In this document: positions 8,733 through 18,538 of the stretch, piece by piece
How the letters are laid out: the number at the start of each line of letters is the position of its first letter
How positions within the stretch are numbered: the stretch's first letter is position 1
Origin: Terrimonas sp.
GTDB taxonomy: Bacteria > Bacteroidota > Bacteroidia > Chitinophagales > Chitinophagaceae
DNA: 64,000 bases
Assembly: GCF_003075435.1 (NCBI RefSeq)
Contig: NZ_QCZJ01000011.1
Coordinates: 118,128-182,127 of the forward strand
Direction: 5' to 3'
Made by a program: the position numbers and the translations under genes
Notes under the pieces: model-generated
Told to the model about the DNA's origin: nothing
What the model saw: the letters and a program-made list of their open reading frames with translations, nothing else
The model's database searches: none

Positions 8733-9329
8733 TTGCTGACTGCTTGCACATATAATGAGAAAGAATTATTGCTGCGCATATCCGCCGGTGATGCCCCGGC
8801 GTTTGCTCTCCTGTTTAATCAATACAAGGATAAGATTTACACAATCGGCTTCAAAATAACCGGTTCCTCTTTTCTTGCAGAAGAAGTAGTGCAGGAAATA
8901 TTTATGAAACTATGGACAAACCGGAAAACGCTGCCGGAACTGGAATGTTTTACGGCATGGTTCAATACAATCACCCGGAATCATCTTTTTTCGCTTATCA
9001 AACGTAAGGCTGCCAGAGAGCAGAGGGAAATTGTTTTTGCCAATAAAATCCCTGCTTTTTACAATAATGCTGATGAAAACATTTTGCTGAAAGATGCCGG
9101 GGAGCTTTTGGAAAAGGCTTTGTACACGCTTCCCCCGCAACAAAACAAAGTATACAGGCTCATTAAAGAAAGAGGTATGAAAAAAGAAGAGGTGGCTTCA
9201 CAACTTAACCTCTCCACCGAAACCGTAAAAGCACATCTCTCAAAAGCTATGAAAAGTATTCGTGCATATTACCTAGCACATATGGATCACCCTGCCATAC
9301 TGATCCTTGTCTTTTTTTTCCTGGAATAA
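8733..9329 (+). CDS. ECF RNA polymerase sigma factor (sigma-70 family)
   Basis: 198 residues. Region 2 (ALLFNQYKDKIYTIGFKITGS, then AEEVVQEIFMKLW and FTAWFNTITRNHLFSLIKRK) and region 4 (LYTLPPQQNKVYRLIKERGMKKEEVASQLNLSTETVKAHLSKAMKSIR, a helix-turn-helix) are both complete. The start is a TTG with GGAG eight bases upstream; no in-frame ATG fits. It precedes a FecR-type anti-sigma and a SusC/SusD pair, the standard arrangement in which an outer-membrane receptor signals through FecR to release the sigma factor, which then activates its own uptake genes. Confidence 0.92.
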   Translation: MLTACTYNEKELLLRISAGDAPAFALLFNQYKDKIYTIGFKITGSSFLAEEVVQEIFMKLWTNRKTLPELECFTAWFNTITRNHLFSLIKRKAAREQREIVFANKIPAFYNNADENILLKDAGELLEKALYTLPPQQNKVYRLIKERGMKKEEVASQLNLSTETVKAHLSKAMKSIRAYYLAHMDHPAILILVFFFLE

Positions 9330-9421
9330 ATGCAAGGCAACTAACCCTTTTTTTTGTTGAGTGAGTCTTGTTATACAGAAGTACCTTAATAAATGCTTCG
9401 CCAATAACTGAAGATTATCAT

Positions 9422-10480
9422 ATGTCGCAATCGCGTTTGACATATTTATTTAACAGGTATATAACCAAAGCGTATACTCCCGAGGAGAAAGCGGAATTAT
9501 TCAGGCTGATACAAACGGAAGAAGCTGATGAAGAATTGAAAGCATTGCTTGGTAATATGGTAGAGGGCACAGAAACAGAGATGCATTTACCTGAAAATAC
9601 AAGCGATAAAATTTTTCAGGCTATAGTAGGTGAAATGCCCGCACTTCCGGTTAATGTTCCTGTAGAGAGTAGACGGTCTATTCCCAGGTGGGTGGGCATT
9701 GCTGCTGCTTCCGTAGTGCTGGCAGTATTGTGTTCGTATTTTATTTTCAGAACAAATAAAACAGGAGCGTTAACTGAAGCAGCTATTGCTGTAAAAAATG
9801 CCGGGCCTTCGTTTATACAGATTACTACAACTACAAGGGAAGGAAAAAATATACGATTACCTGATAGTACTGAAGTTTGGTTAAGCCCTTCCAGTGTCCT
9901 GGAATATCCTCCGGTATTTACCGGCGCGCTAAGAGAGATCAAACTCTCGGGCGAAGCTTTTTTTGAGGTTGCGCATGACAGGCAACATCCCTTCATCATT
10001 CACAGCGGCAATATTGAAACCAGGGTTTTAGGTACTTCTTTTAATATCCAGGCTTATGATAACCAGGAAGAAATAAATGTTACGGTGGTAACCGGTAAAG
10101 TAAATGTTAGTAATAAAAGCAAAGTGGAGCATGTGGAGCTTGTTGCCAATCAGCGTGCCGTTTTTCATCGAACAACAACGGAACTGGTAAAAGAAGAAGC
10201 CAATACTGCTTCGGCGCCGATAATGCTGAAACGGAAAGATGGGGAATTTGTATATAAGAATGAAAGATTGCAGAAAGTGATAGACGATCTGCATGAATAT
10301 TTCGGCATAAATATCCAGGTTGCGGAGGCGGTAAAAGCCTGCCCGGTTAACCTTAATTTTTATCTGTCAGAAAAAATTGAGGAAGTGCTGGAGCCAATCT
10401 CGCTGATGATAAACGGCAGTGTTCAGAAAAAAGGGGATATTTTTTTTATAGATGGAAAGCCCTGCATTAAAACCAACTGA
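9422..10480 (+). CDS. FecR-family anti-sigma factor
   Basis: 352 residues from the ATG at 9422. The in-frame TTG at 9368 adds 18 residues that do not fit. There is a cytoplasmic N-terminal sigma-binding part, one membrane helix (about residues 90-109, WVGIAAASVVLAVLCSYFIF), then a periplasmic FecR domain (IRLPDSTEVWLSPSS, LSGEAFFEVAHD, FIIHSGNIETRVLGTSFNI, TVVTGKV) and a C-terminal DUF4974/STN-like domain (FVYKNERLQKVIDDLHEYF). It is expected to hold the upstream sigma factor inactive until the SusC partner's STN domain signals. Confidence 0.92.
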   Translation: MSQSRLTYLFNRYITKAYTPEEKAELFRLIQTEEADEELKALLGNMVEGTETEMHLPENTSDKIFQAIVGEMPALPVNVPVESRRSIPRWVGIAAASVVLAVLCSYFIFRTNKTGALTEAAIAVKNAGPSFIQITTTTREGKNIRLPDSTEVWLSPSSVLEYPPVFTGALREIKLSGEAFFEVAHDRQHPFIIHSGNIETRVLGTSFNIQAYDNQEEINVTVVTGKVNVSNKSKVEHVELVANQRAVFHRTTTELVKEEANTASAPIMLKRKDGEFVYKNERLQKVIDDLHEYFGINIQVAEAVKACPVNLNFYLSEKIEEVLEPISLMINGSVQKKGDIFFIDGKPCIKTN

Positions 10481-10674
10481 TTATTTTTTTATTAAAAGTA
10501 AACCAATACATGCTTATGAATCAGCTCTATCATCATCCAACTTAAGTATATATAAAACCCGGACATCATAAATGCCCGGGGTACATTATACGCGTTGTAA
10601 AAAATTGTAGTTATCCGAAAGTTGTGGAAGGCAGACGGACACTACGCATTTATAACATATAACTTTTCAAAAAT

Positions 10675-13600
10675 ATGCAAAAAAATTGTATAGGCAGGAT
10701 TGTACCTATAATACAGAAATTTATGCGATTATCCCTGCTGTCAATAATTGTTATTTGTTCCTCTGTTATGTCCCTGTCGGCAAAAAATGTAAAAGGACAG
10801 GAACTGCTTGATAAAAAAATATCTATCTCTCTCAAAAATGAAACACTGTTTGAAGCCCTGGAGAAAATAAGAAAACAGGCAGATATTCAACTTTTCTACG
10901 CTACAAACATTATTGATCCATCTGATAAGGTGAATATTTCCGCCAATAAAACTTCTCTCAGGGAAGTATTAAATGAGTTGCTTGCACCGTATATGCTGAA
11001 CTATATTGTTTCAAACAATAAAATAGTAATACGGAAAAATCCCTCAAATGTTGCAATAAAGGTTCCGGGAAGCACGGATGATAATGCAATGTTACCATCA
11101 CCGGAAGAAGCACGGAATATTGATATAAGCGGCCGTGTTATGAGCAGCACCGGCGAATACCTTGCCGGCGTTACAGTACAGGTTAAGGGTGGTGGTGCGG
11201 CTACCAAAACCGATGTTAATGGTTTCTTTCGGTTATCAGTACCCGAAAACAGTATATTGGTTTTTACATACGTTGGATATATAAAAGAAGAAATGCCGAT
11301 TTCAGGGCGTACCAACTATGATATTGTTTTAAAACCTACTGATTCCAAAATGGAAGAAGTGGTAGTGGTAGGATATGGAACACAGAAAAAAGTAAATTTA
11401 ACGGGTGCGGTAGACCAGATTACGCAGGAAACACTCAAAAATCGCCCGGTCTCTAATCTTTCGCAGGCGCTGGTTGGTGCTTCTCCTAACCTTAATATTA
11501 ATATGCTCGATGGAAAGCCAACCCAGTCCCCTTCATTTAATGTAAGAGGAACTACTTCAATTGGACAAAAGGGAGATGCGCTGGTTTTAATTGACGGGGT
11601 GGAAGGCGACCCCAAAATGTTAAATCCAAACGATATAGAAAGCATATCTGTTTTAAAAGATGCTGCATCGGCCTCTATATACGGAGCGCGTGCTGCTTTT
11701 GGTGTAGTGCTCATTACTACAAAATCTGCAGCACGCGGTAAAACATCCATCAGTTATTTAACCAATGTTTCAGTTAAGTCTCCAACAGATGTGCCTGATA
11801 ATATTACTGACTCATATCCGTGGGCACAAGGCTTTAATGATGCATGGTCAAGGTGGAATGATAATGGTAATAATCCTACTGCCATCAATAAAACTTTACC
11901 ATTTTCGCAGGCCTATCTCGCAGAAATCAAAAGGAGATGGGAAGATCCTTCTTTACCAAGAATTGAAGTAAATCCATCAACCGGTGAGTATCAATATTAT
12001 TACAGTACAGACTGGTATAAAGAATTATATAAAAAGCAGTTTACTGCGCAGGATCATAACCTAACCCTATCCGGCGGTAATGACAGAACAGCGTTTTATT
12101 TAAGCGGTCGCTATAATGGGCAGGATGGACTTTTCCGGTACAATTCAGATAAGTACAGTATGTATAATCTGCGTGCAAAAGGAAGCGTGCGCATTACCGA
12201 CTGGCTTCAGGTTGAAAATAATACAGAGTATTCCCGCATGAATTATCACCAGCCTTTAAATGTAGGTGAAGGAAGCGGCATATGGAGAAACATGGCTGAT
12301 GAAGGCCACCCACTTGCTCCTTTATTAAATCCTGATGGTACATTATCGTTTCCTGCGGCATATACCGTGGGTGATTATTATATCGGCAGAAACGGTGTAG
12401 ATAACGCGCAGCGGTTTTTAAAAAATAAGATTTCAGCTAAAGCAGAATTTTTTGAAAGAAGCTTAACACTGCGCAGTGATTTTACTTTTCAAAGCACAGA
12501 TTTAGCAGTACAGCAAAGACGTGTGCAGGTGCCTTACAGCCGTTATAAAGATGTTATTGGATATACAGGAACCAATACCAATGATATACGGGCTAACGCT
12601 GCAACCACGGAGTATGTTGCTACCAATGTATATGCTGACTATGTAAAAACTTTTAATGATGTTCATGATTTTCATCTTTTGATAGGATATAACTATGAAC
12701 AGTCCTTATATAAAGGGTTCTCGGCGGCCCGTAATGGCCTTGTATATGCTGATGCAGACAATATTAACCTGGCATTAGGACAAAGTATTCAAACACCGGG
12801 TGATTACCGGAAATGGGCAATCGCAGGCGGTTTCTTTCGTGTGAACTATGATTTTAAAAAACGTTACCTGTTAGAAGTGAATGGACGTTATGACGGGTCT
12901 TCTAAATTCCCGACCAATCAGCAGTGGGCATTCTTTCCATCCGCTTCAGTAGGTTGGCGTTTATCTGAAGAGGCTTTCTGGAAACTTGATCCTAAAGTCT
13001 TTTCTAATGTAAAGATCCGCGCTTCGTACGGATCATTAGGTAATGGAAATATAGATCCTTATTCATTTACGGAGAACTTTAAGATAGAACAATCCGGTCG
13101 CATTATTAATGGTATTCGTCCGCAGAAAACCGGCCAGCCGAATGTCATTCCAGCCGGTCTTACATGGGAGACTTCTACAACAGGTAATATAGGGCTGGAT
13201 CTTTCCAGCCTTGATAACCGTTTGCAGTTTACAGGAGATATCTACAGACGATGGACTAAGGATATGTTTACAGTTGGGCCTACAGTGCCTGCTGTATATG
13301 GAACCGATGTCCCTAAAGGCAATTATGCAGATCTGAAAACCACAGGGTGGGAAATATCTATCAAATGGTCTGATGATTTTGTAGTGGCAAGTAAGCCATT
13401 TAATTATGATGCCAGGTTTATATTGTCTGACTATACTGCGATTATTACAAAGTACAATAACCCCGATAAAAACCTTAGTGATTATTATGTGGGGCAACAT
13501 TTAGGTGAAATTTGGGGTTACCAGGTTGAAGGATTATTCCGCTCTCAGGAAGAAATTGACAAATCTCCTTCACAGGTAAATGTGCCCAATACCAATACGC

Positions 13601-14262
13601 GTAAAAATTATGTGGGTGATATCAAATTTAAAAACTTAGACTATGATGACCAGATTTACCAGGGGCTGAACCGTGTAGGCAACTCCGGTGATAAAACGCT
13701 TATAGGCAATAGCCAGCCACGTTATACATACGGATTTAATTTCAATGCAGACTGGAATGGGTTTTTTGTGTCCTTTTTCTTCCAGGGAGTAATGAAACAG
13801 GATTGGTATCCGTCACCCGAATCCCGTTTCTGGGGGCAGTATAACCGTCCTTATAATCCATACCCGCGCTGGCAGGAGAACAATATGTTCAGGGAAGATC
13901 TGCAGAACTTTGATGCTTACCTGCCACGACTGGTGGGTTATATTGCACAGGGTACCGGGCGTGCATTGAATATACCAAACGACCGTTACCTGCAAAATGC
14001 TTCTTATATACGTTTACGTAACCTCCAGGTTGGTTATGGGTTACCTAAAATCCTGGTCGCTAAAATACATGCTACGGACGCAAGGATATATTTTTCCGCG
14101 GAAAATTTGTGGACCTGGTCACCCATGTATAAATGGACAAAAGATACTGATGTAACCAATATTTATGGTTCAGACCGTGATTTGAGCGGAGGTACCAGTG
14201 GAGACGGTTATAACTATCCCATGCTTAAAGCAATGTCATTGGGATTGTCCATTAATTTCTAA
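10675..14262 (+). CDS. SusC/RagA-type TonB-dependent outer-membrane transporter with STN domain
   Basis: 1195 residues. Order: signal peptide (about 1-36), STN secretin/TonB short domain (about 48-122, KNETLFEALEKIRKQADIQL), carboxypeptidase-like regulatory domain (about 149-230, GRVMSSTGEYLAGVTVQVKG), TonB-box-like EEVVVVGYGTQ, plug (SQALVGASPNLNI, VLIDGVEGDP, VLKDAASASIYGARAAFGV) and a long beta-barrel ending LGLSINF. The STN domain links it to the FecR anti-sigma upstream. It imports a ligand captured by the SusD lipoprotein, using TonB energy. The substrate cannot be read from the sequence. Confidence 0.95.
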   Translation: MQKNCIGRIVPIIQKFMRLSLLSIIVICSSVMSLSAKNVKGQELLDKKISISLKNETLFEALEKIRKQADIQLFYATNIIDPSDKVNISANKTSLREVLNELLAPYMLNYIVSNNKIVIRKNPSNVAIKVPGSTDDNAMLPSPEEARNIDISGRVMSSTGEYLAGVTVQVKGGGAATKTDVNGFFRLSVPENSILVFTYVGYIKEEMPISGRTNYDIVLKPTDSKMEEVVVVGYGTQKKVNLTGAVDQITQETLKNRPVSNLSQALVGASPNLNINMLDGKPTQSPSFNVRGTTSIGQKGDALVLIDGVEGDPKMLNPNDIESISVLKDAASASIYGARAAFGVVLITTKSAARGKTSISYLTNVSVKSPTDVPDNITDSYPWAQGFNDAWSRWNDNGNNPTAINKTLPFSQAYLAEIKRRWEDPSLPRIEVNPSTGEYQYYYSTDWYKELYKKQFTAQDHNLTLSGGNDRTAFYLSGRYNGQDGLFRYNSDKYSMYNLRAKGSVRITDWLQVENNTEYSRMNYHQPLNVGEGSGIWRNMADEGHPLAPLLNPDGTLSFPAAYTVGDYYIGRNGVDNAQRFLKNKISAKAEFFERSLTLRSDFTFQSTDLAVQQRRVQVPYSRYKDVIGYTGTNTNDIRANAATTEYVATNVYADYVKTFNDVHDFHLLIGYNYEQSLYKGFSAARNGLVYADADNINLALGQSIQTPGDYRKWAIAGGFFRVNYDFKKRYLLEVNGRYDGSSKFPTNQQWAFFPSASVGWRLSEEAFWKLDPKVFSNVKIRASYGSLGNGNIDPYSFTENFKIEQSGRIINGIRPQKTGQPNVIPAGLTWETSTTGNIGLDLSSLDNRLQFTGDIYRRWTKDMFTVGPTVPAVYGTDVPKGNYADLKTTGWEISIKWSDDFVVASKPFNYDARFILSDYTAIITKYNNPDKNLSDYYVGQHLGEIWGYQVEGLFRSQEEIDKSPSQVNVPNTNTRKNYVGDIKFKNLDYDDQIYQGLNRVGNSGDKTLIGNSQPRYTYGFNFNADWNGFFVSFFFQGVMKQDWYPSPESRFWGQYNRPYNPYPRWQENNMFREDLQNFDAYLPRLVGYIAQGTGRALNIPNDRYLQNASYIRLRNLQVGYGLPKILVAKIHATDARIYFSAENLWTWSPMYKWTKDTDVTNIYGSDRDLSGGTSGDGYNYPMLKAMSLGLSINF

Positions 14263-14280
14263 TCTTATAGTTTAATAATC

Positions 14281-16053
14281 ATGAAAAAAATATTCAATTA
14301 TATTTTAGTTGCATTTACAGTCGTATCATTTGCAGCTTGCGATTTACAGGAGCTTCCTGTTGCAACAGCTTCTAACCAGGCGATTTTCGGATCTACGGGT
14401 GGTATGGAGTTATATACTACTTCTTTTTATGATTTATTACCTAATACTGATGTAGGCGTATTTCAAGGAGATGATAATTCTGATATTATTGCCCGTAACG
14501 GGGTTGATGATTATCTCGCAGTAGGAGCGCTAAGTCCTATTACAAGTCCTCGTTCTGAATGGGACTGGAAGCCACTTCGCAATATCAATTACTTTATTGA
14601 AAATGCCGGAAACAGCCCAGTGTCGGGTAAAGAACATTATATAGGACTTGCCCGTTTTTTCAGGGCATTGTTTTATTTTGGCAAGGTGAGACGCTTTGGC
14701 GATGTGCCCTGGATTGATAAAACAATAGAAGTAAACGATAGCGTTATGCTTAAAGCTTCACGTACCAGCCGGTTTGAAGTAATGGATAAAGTGCTGGCAG
14801 ATTTGAATTATGCTATTGAGAACATCACACTCACTTCTGATCCATCCTGTACGCGTATTACCAAAAATGTTGCAAGAGCGTATAAAACACGTATATGTTT
14901 GTTCGAGGCATCGCTGCGAAAATACCATACAGATTATAATATGCAGGGAACTGCCAATACATGGTACCAGGAAGTAGTGAGCACAGCTAATGATATTACC
15001 GGATTCTTTTTGCATAAAGGGGCGATCAGCGATCGTTCTTACAGGGAAATATTTATTACGAAAGCACCTTATACAGATGAAACGATCCTTGCAGTAGCAT
15101 TAAGCTCAAGCTTGCAGGTATTCAGTTCTGCCAATCGCCGTTTTATAAGCCCTACTTACGGTAACCGTCCAAGCCTTACCAGGAATTTTGTAAATACCTA
15201 CCTAAAACTGGATGGTACTTCTTTTACAGATGATCCAAATTATAAAACCATTCCTTTTGTAACAGAAGTTCAGAACAGGGATCTGAGGTTAAAGCAAACC
15301 ATCCGTTTAGGAGATTATAAACGTACGGAAAATGCTGTACCGGTTGCAGCGCCACCGAATTTTAATCAGACATTTACCGGCTATCAGCCCATAAAATGGT
15401 GTTATGATGAGCGCTTTCCTTATGATGATGAAAGTGTAAATGATAACGCGCATATCATTATGCGCTGGGCGGAAGTGTTGCTGAATAAAGCAGAAGCAAT
15501 GGCAGAATTAGGCACCATGACTGATGCGGATTGGGAGGTCACCATTGGCGCATTGCGTGCGAGGGCCGGCATTACCGGCGCTACCTTAACCACTAAGCCA
15601 ACAGCAGCAGATCCATACTTGGTTAGCTATTATCAAAATAAATTTACCGACCCAGTTTTGCTGGAAGTAATGAGGGAACGCGCTGTTGAGCTGGTTTTTG
15701 AAGGACTTCGTCCTGATGATTTAAGAAGATGGCATATTGGTGAATTATTCCAGGTTGCGCCTATGAACGGCATGTATGTGCCTGCATTGGGTGAATATGA
15801 CCTGAACGGAGATGGTAAAAATGATGTGGTATTTTACCAGGGTACCAAACCTTCTGCGTCAAATTCAACCATTGCTTTTGTTGATGTGAGTACTTCATCG
15901 GCAGTTGGGCGTATTCAACTTTCAAATGGTACATCGGGAGAAGTACAATGGAATCCCGGAGCAAGAGAATGGTTAGATAAAAAATATTTATATCCTATTC
16001 CAGAAGCAGATCGTACTATGAATCCCGCATTGGGCCAGAACCCCGGATGGTAG
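14281..16053 (+). CDS. SusD/RagB-type surface nutrient-binding lipoprotein
   Basis: 590 residues, beginning 18 bases after susC and so certainly in the same operon. Lipoprotein signal ends FAACDLQ. Family blocks include RFFRALFYFGKVRRFGDVPW, the helical TPR-like core and the C-terminal ERAVELVFEGLRPDDLRRW with YLYPIPEADRTMNPALGQNPGW. SusD caps the SusC barrel at the cell surface and binds the ligand. A long perfect hairpin lies downstream. Confidence 0.94.
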   Translation: MKKIFNYILVAFTVVSFAACDLQELPVATASNQAIFGSTGGMELYTTSFYDLLPNTDVGVFQGDDNSDIIARNGVDDYLAVGALSPITSPRSEWDWKPLRNINYFIENAGNSPVSGKEHYIGLARFFRALFYFGKVRRFGDVPWIDKTIEVNDSVMLKASRTSRFEVMDKVLADLNYAIENITLTSDPSCTRITKNVARAYKTRICLFEASLRKYHTDYNMQGTANTWYQEVVSTANDITGFFLHKGAISDRSYREIFITKAPYTDETILAVALSSSLQVFSSANRRFISPTYGNRPSLTRNFVNTYLKLDGTSFTDDPNYKTIPFVTEVQNRDLRLKQTIRLGDYKRTENAVPVAAPPNFNQTFTGYQPIKWCYDERFPYDDESVNDNAHIIMRWAEVLLNKAEAMAELGTMTDADWEVTIGALRARAGITGATLTTKPTAADPYLVSYYQNKFTDPVLLEVMRERAVELVFEGLRPDDLRRWHIGELFQVAPMNGMYVPALGEYDLNGDGKNDVVFYQGTKPSASNSTIAFVDVSTSSAVGRIQLSNGTSGEVQWNPGAREWLDKKYLYPIPEADRTMNPALGQNPGW

Positions 16054-16144
16054 GGAGAATGGAGAAGAATAATACACAATTGCAAATAGGAGTAGCGGCT
16101 GGCTTTATGTAGTAGCTGCAGGAGAATAATGTGTATACTTTTTT

Positions 16145-16207
16145 AACCATTAAGAAGTTAAGACAATTAAGGCATGCAGCTTAACTACACTTAACTTCTT
16201 AATGGTT
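16145..16207 (+). terminator. Perfect 18-bp inverted repeat after susD
   Basis: Arms AACCATTAAGAAGTTAAG (16145-16162) and its exact reverse complement (16190-16207), separated by 27 bases and followed by a T-rich stretch. It may terminate or attenuate susCD transcription before the downstream enzyme gene. A degenerate relative is at 34662-34722. Confidence 0.55.
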
Positions 16208-16242
16208 TATTTTCTATCTTTAAAACCAATAAAAACAAATAC

Positions 16243-17082
16243 ATGAAAAGAATTATATTTTCACTTCTCGTTTGCATGTTCCTTCAATCTGCTATTGCTC
16301 AAAAAAACAACCCGGTTATTATTGCCTCTTATAATATCCGTTATAATAATCCCGGTGATAGTTTGAATGCGTGGCCCAACAGGAAGGAAAATGTAAAAGC
16401 TCTTATACGCTTTCATGAGTTTGATATATTCGGCACAGAAGAAGGCCTGATAGACCAGATAAAAGGTATTGCCGAATTGGATGAATATGCTTACACAGGC
16501 AAGGGAAGAGATGATGGGAAGGAAGCCGGAGAACATTCTGCCATATTCTATAAAAAAAGCAGGTTTCAGTTATTACAGTCTGGCGATTTTTGGCTGAGTG
16601 AAACACCTGATAAACCAGGCAAAGGATGGGACGCAAAATGCTGCAACCGTATTTGCTCATGGGGTAAGTTTAAAGACCTTCAAACAAAAAAGGAATTTTA
16701 CTTTTTCTGTGTGCATTTTGATCACCAGGGCGTTGTTGCCCGCCAGGAGTCTGGTAAACTGATGGTAAAAAAAATTAAAGAAATAGCAGGGAATGCTCCT
16801 GTGATTTGTGTAGGTGATTTTAATTCTACTCCTGAAACAGAGCAGATAAAAGAGATGCAAACATTGCTGAAAGATTCTTACGCAATAACAGAAGCTCCGC
16901 CCTATGGCCCTGTTGGCACTTTTAACGCGTTTAAATTTGATGCGCCTATGAAACACAGAATTGACTATATTTTTGTAAGTCCTTCCATTAAGGTATTGAA
17001 ATATGGTGTGCTTACTGATGCTAAAGATCAGCGCTATCCAAGCGATCACCAGCCCGTAGTAATAAAGGCGGTTTTACCATAG
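16243..17082 (+). CDS. Secreted endonuclease/exonuclease/phosphatase-family hydrolase
   Basis: 279 residues with a signal peptide ending SAIAQ. The EEP fold residues are visible: Asn in ASYNIRYNN, Glu in IFGTEEG, His-Gln in HFDHQG, the GDFNSTPE motif, RIDYIFV and the final SDHQPVV. Members hydrolyse phosphodiesters or phosphomonoesters (DNA, phosphoinositides, sphingomyelin and others); the substrate here is unknown. It follows the SusCD pair and, together with them, suggests scavenging of a phosphate ester outside the cell or in the periplasm. A terminator follows. Confidence 0.88.
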   Translation: MKRIIFSLLVCMFLQSAIAQKNNPVIIASYNIRYNNPGDSLNAWPNRKENVKALIRFHEFDIFGTEEGLIDQIKGIAELDEYAYTGKGRDDGKEAGEHSAIFYKKSRFQLLQSGDFWLSETPDKPGKGWDAKCCNRICSWGKFKDLQTKKEFYFFCVHFDHQGVVARQESGKLMVKKIKEIAGNAPVICVGDFNSTPETEQIKEMQTLLKDSYAITEAPPYGPVGTFNAFKFDAPMKHRIDYIFVSPSIKVLKYGVLTDAKDQRYPSDHQPVVIKAVLP

Positions 17083-17136
17083 CAATGAGAATCGTTTCGC
17101 TGATTTAAATTGCAGTATATTTTTATAAGGATAAAG

Positions 17137-17163
17137 TCCCGGCACTGTGCCGGGATTTTTTTT
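17137..17163 (+). terminator. Rho-independent terminator
   Basis: A perfect 8-bp GC-rich stem TCCCGGCA / TGCCGGGA with a 3-base loop is followed by eight T. It closes the SusCD-EEP locus. Confidence 0.92.
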
Positions 17164-17643
17164 GCACTCATTTCAGGGTGCATTCCAAATGCTGAATGGA
17201 GATTACTTTGCCGCGCAAGATTTTAAGGTTGCAAGTTTGATCACGCGGCGCGCAATGGCAGAGAGGTTGTCAATTACAACCTTAGCCTTAGTACTGACCG
17301 CAAGATCAAAACCCCTTCGCCGTATTGCGAACCCGCCGGCATGAAGATTTGATTAAAAGTACGTTGCGGTGGGTGAAGCAATCCGTTGGACAGTAGTGCA
17401 AAAGTTAAGCAGTGGTACAAATACCCGGCAGGTTACTCCCCCGTGTAAAGTGATTAAAGCATAATGCCAGTGTTGGCTCGGTCGAAAGGACGGGCACCCC
17501 CGGGCAGACCTGCCTGCCCCAGGCTGGTATCTCACTCGCGCCAAAACGATGATAGTAAAGTTCCCGTGTTGTTCCTGCATTATGACGCTGCCCTCAGCCC
17601 GGGTGCACTCATTTAATACAACTAAAAAAAATGTCAACATAAA
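17164..17643. other. Unexplained GC-richer intergenic segment
   Basis: About 480 bases between a terminator and the arsR promoter. It is visibly richer in G and C than the surroundings (CCCCCGGGCAGACC, CTGCCCTCAGCCCGGG) and contains short hairpins such as GTTGTCAATTACAAC. Open frames on both strands (60-99 residues) have low-complexity, non-protein-like composition. It could be a non-coding RNA, the decayed end of a mobile element, or foreign DNA. Confidence 0.35.
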
Positions 17644-17675
17644 TTTGCGCAACCGAAAAGTTGCATGTATATTTG
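17644..17675 (+). promoter_or_regulatory. arsR-operon promoter with GCAAC/GTTGC operator
   Basis: -33 TTTG at 17644-17647 and -7 TATATTTG at 17668-17675 with a 20-base spacer. The spacer holds an inverted repeat GCAAC-6-GTTGC, and another GCAAC follows the -7. This fits an autoregulated ArsR-type promoter in which the repressor covers the polymerase site. Confidence 0.65.
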
Positions 17676-17711
17676 CAACTGATTGGTTTCATGTTTTAAA
17701 ATAAGGAAATA

Positions 17712-18026
17712 ATGAGAAGGGATATTTTCCAGGCAATAGCTGATCCTACAAGACGGGCAATTATCACTTTAATTGCATTACAGGCAATGACACCTAATGC
17801 TATTGCAGCGCATTTCGATACTACACGGCAGGCGGTATCCAAGCACCTGCGTATTTTAACAGAGTGTGAATTGATAAAGCAACAAAACAAAGGCAGGGAG
17901 ATTTATTACCAGCTTGAAGTTGATAAAATGAAAGAAATAGATATGTGGCTGGAGCAATTCCGAAAAATATGGGAGGAGCGTTTTAATAAACTCGACAAAT
18001 TATTGGCAAAAATGAAAAAACAATAA
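17712..18026 (+). CDS. ArsR-family winged-helix repressor
   Basis: 104 residues, a whole ArsR domain: [21 protein letters not shown], then the recognition helix in [18 protein letters not shown] and the wing KGREIYYQL. No metal-binding cysteine cluster (CxC) is present, so it belongs to the non-metal subgroup usually paired with an AHSA1/SRPBCC protein, as here. It probably represses its own operon through the GCAAC repeats upstream. The next gene begins 2 bases after its stop. Confidence 0.92.
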   Translation: MRRDIFQAIADPTRRAIITLIALQAMTPNAIAAHFDTTRQAVSKHLRILTECELIKQQNKGREIYYQLEVDKMKEIDMWLEQFRKIWEERFNKLDKLLAKMKKQ

Positions 18027-18028
18027 CA

Positions 18029-18526
18029 ATGAACAGCAATCTACTATTTGACTTTATCGCAGATAAAGAAAACAAAACCATTTACATAATACGTGAATTT
18101 GATGCACCGCTTGATTTGGTATGGGATGCCTTTACCAAACCGGAATTACTCGACCAATGGGTTGCACCAGCTCCATATACATCAAAAACAAAGTATATGA
18201 ACTTTGAGGTAGGTGGTAAAAGGTTTTATGCCATGGTAGGACCCGATGGAAAAGAGGGATGGGCTCTTCAGAAATATACTTCCATCAGCCCAAAAACAAA
18301 CTTCAAACTATATAATACTTTTGCAGACAAAGATGAAAACCCTGAATCGACAGGCTCTGAATGGGATTACAGTTTTAGCGAACAAAACGGTATAACAAAG
18401 GTAAGCATCACGGTTTATAATGAATCTTTCGATCGTATGGAAAGATTGCTTGAAGGCTTTAAGCTGGGATTTACCGCATCATTAGAAAATCTGGAAAATC
18501 TTTTGGCGAATTTATCGCGGCAATAA
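18029..18526 (+). CDS. AHSA1/SRPBCC-family protein
   Basis: 165 residues with the START-like fold of the AHSA1 group: [27 protein letters not shown] at the N-terminus, [13 protein letters not shown] in the middle, and the C-terminal long helix with [13 protein letters not shown]. These proteins bind small hydrophobic ligands or chaperone clients; the role in ArsR-linked operons is unclear. It is tightly coupled to arsR and to the DUF1801 gene 12 bases downstream. Confidence 0.9.
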   Translation: MNSNLLFDFIADKENKTIYIIREFDAPLDLVWDAFTKPELLDQWVAPAPYTSKTKYMNFEVGGKRFYAMVGPDGKEGWALQKYTSISPKTNFKLYNTFADKDENPESTGSEWDYSFSEQNGITKVSITVYNESFDRMERLLEGFKLGFTASLENLENLLANLSRQ

Positions 18527-18538
18527 TAAGTATTTTGT

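Noticed and set aside
17353..17652. 99-residue minus-strand frame in the GC-rich gap
   Set aside because: No recognisable domain, unusual composition and it crosses the ArsR promoter; not called as a gene.
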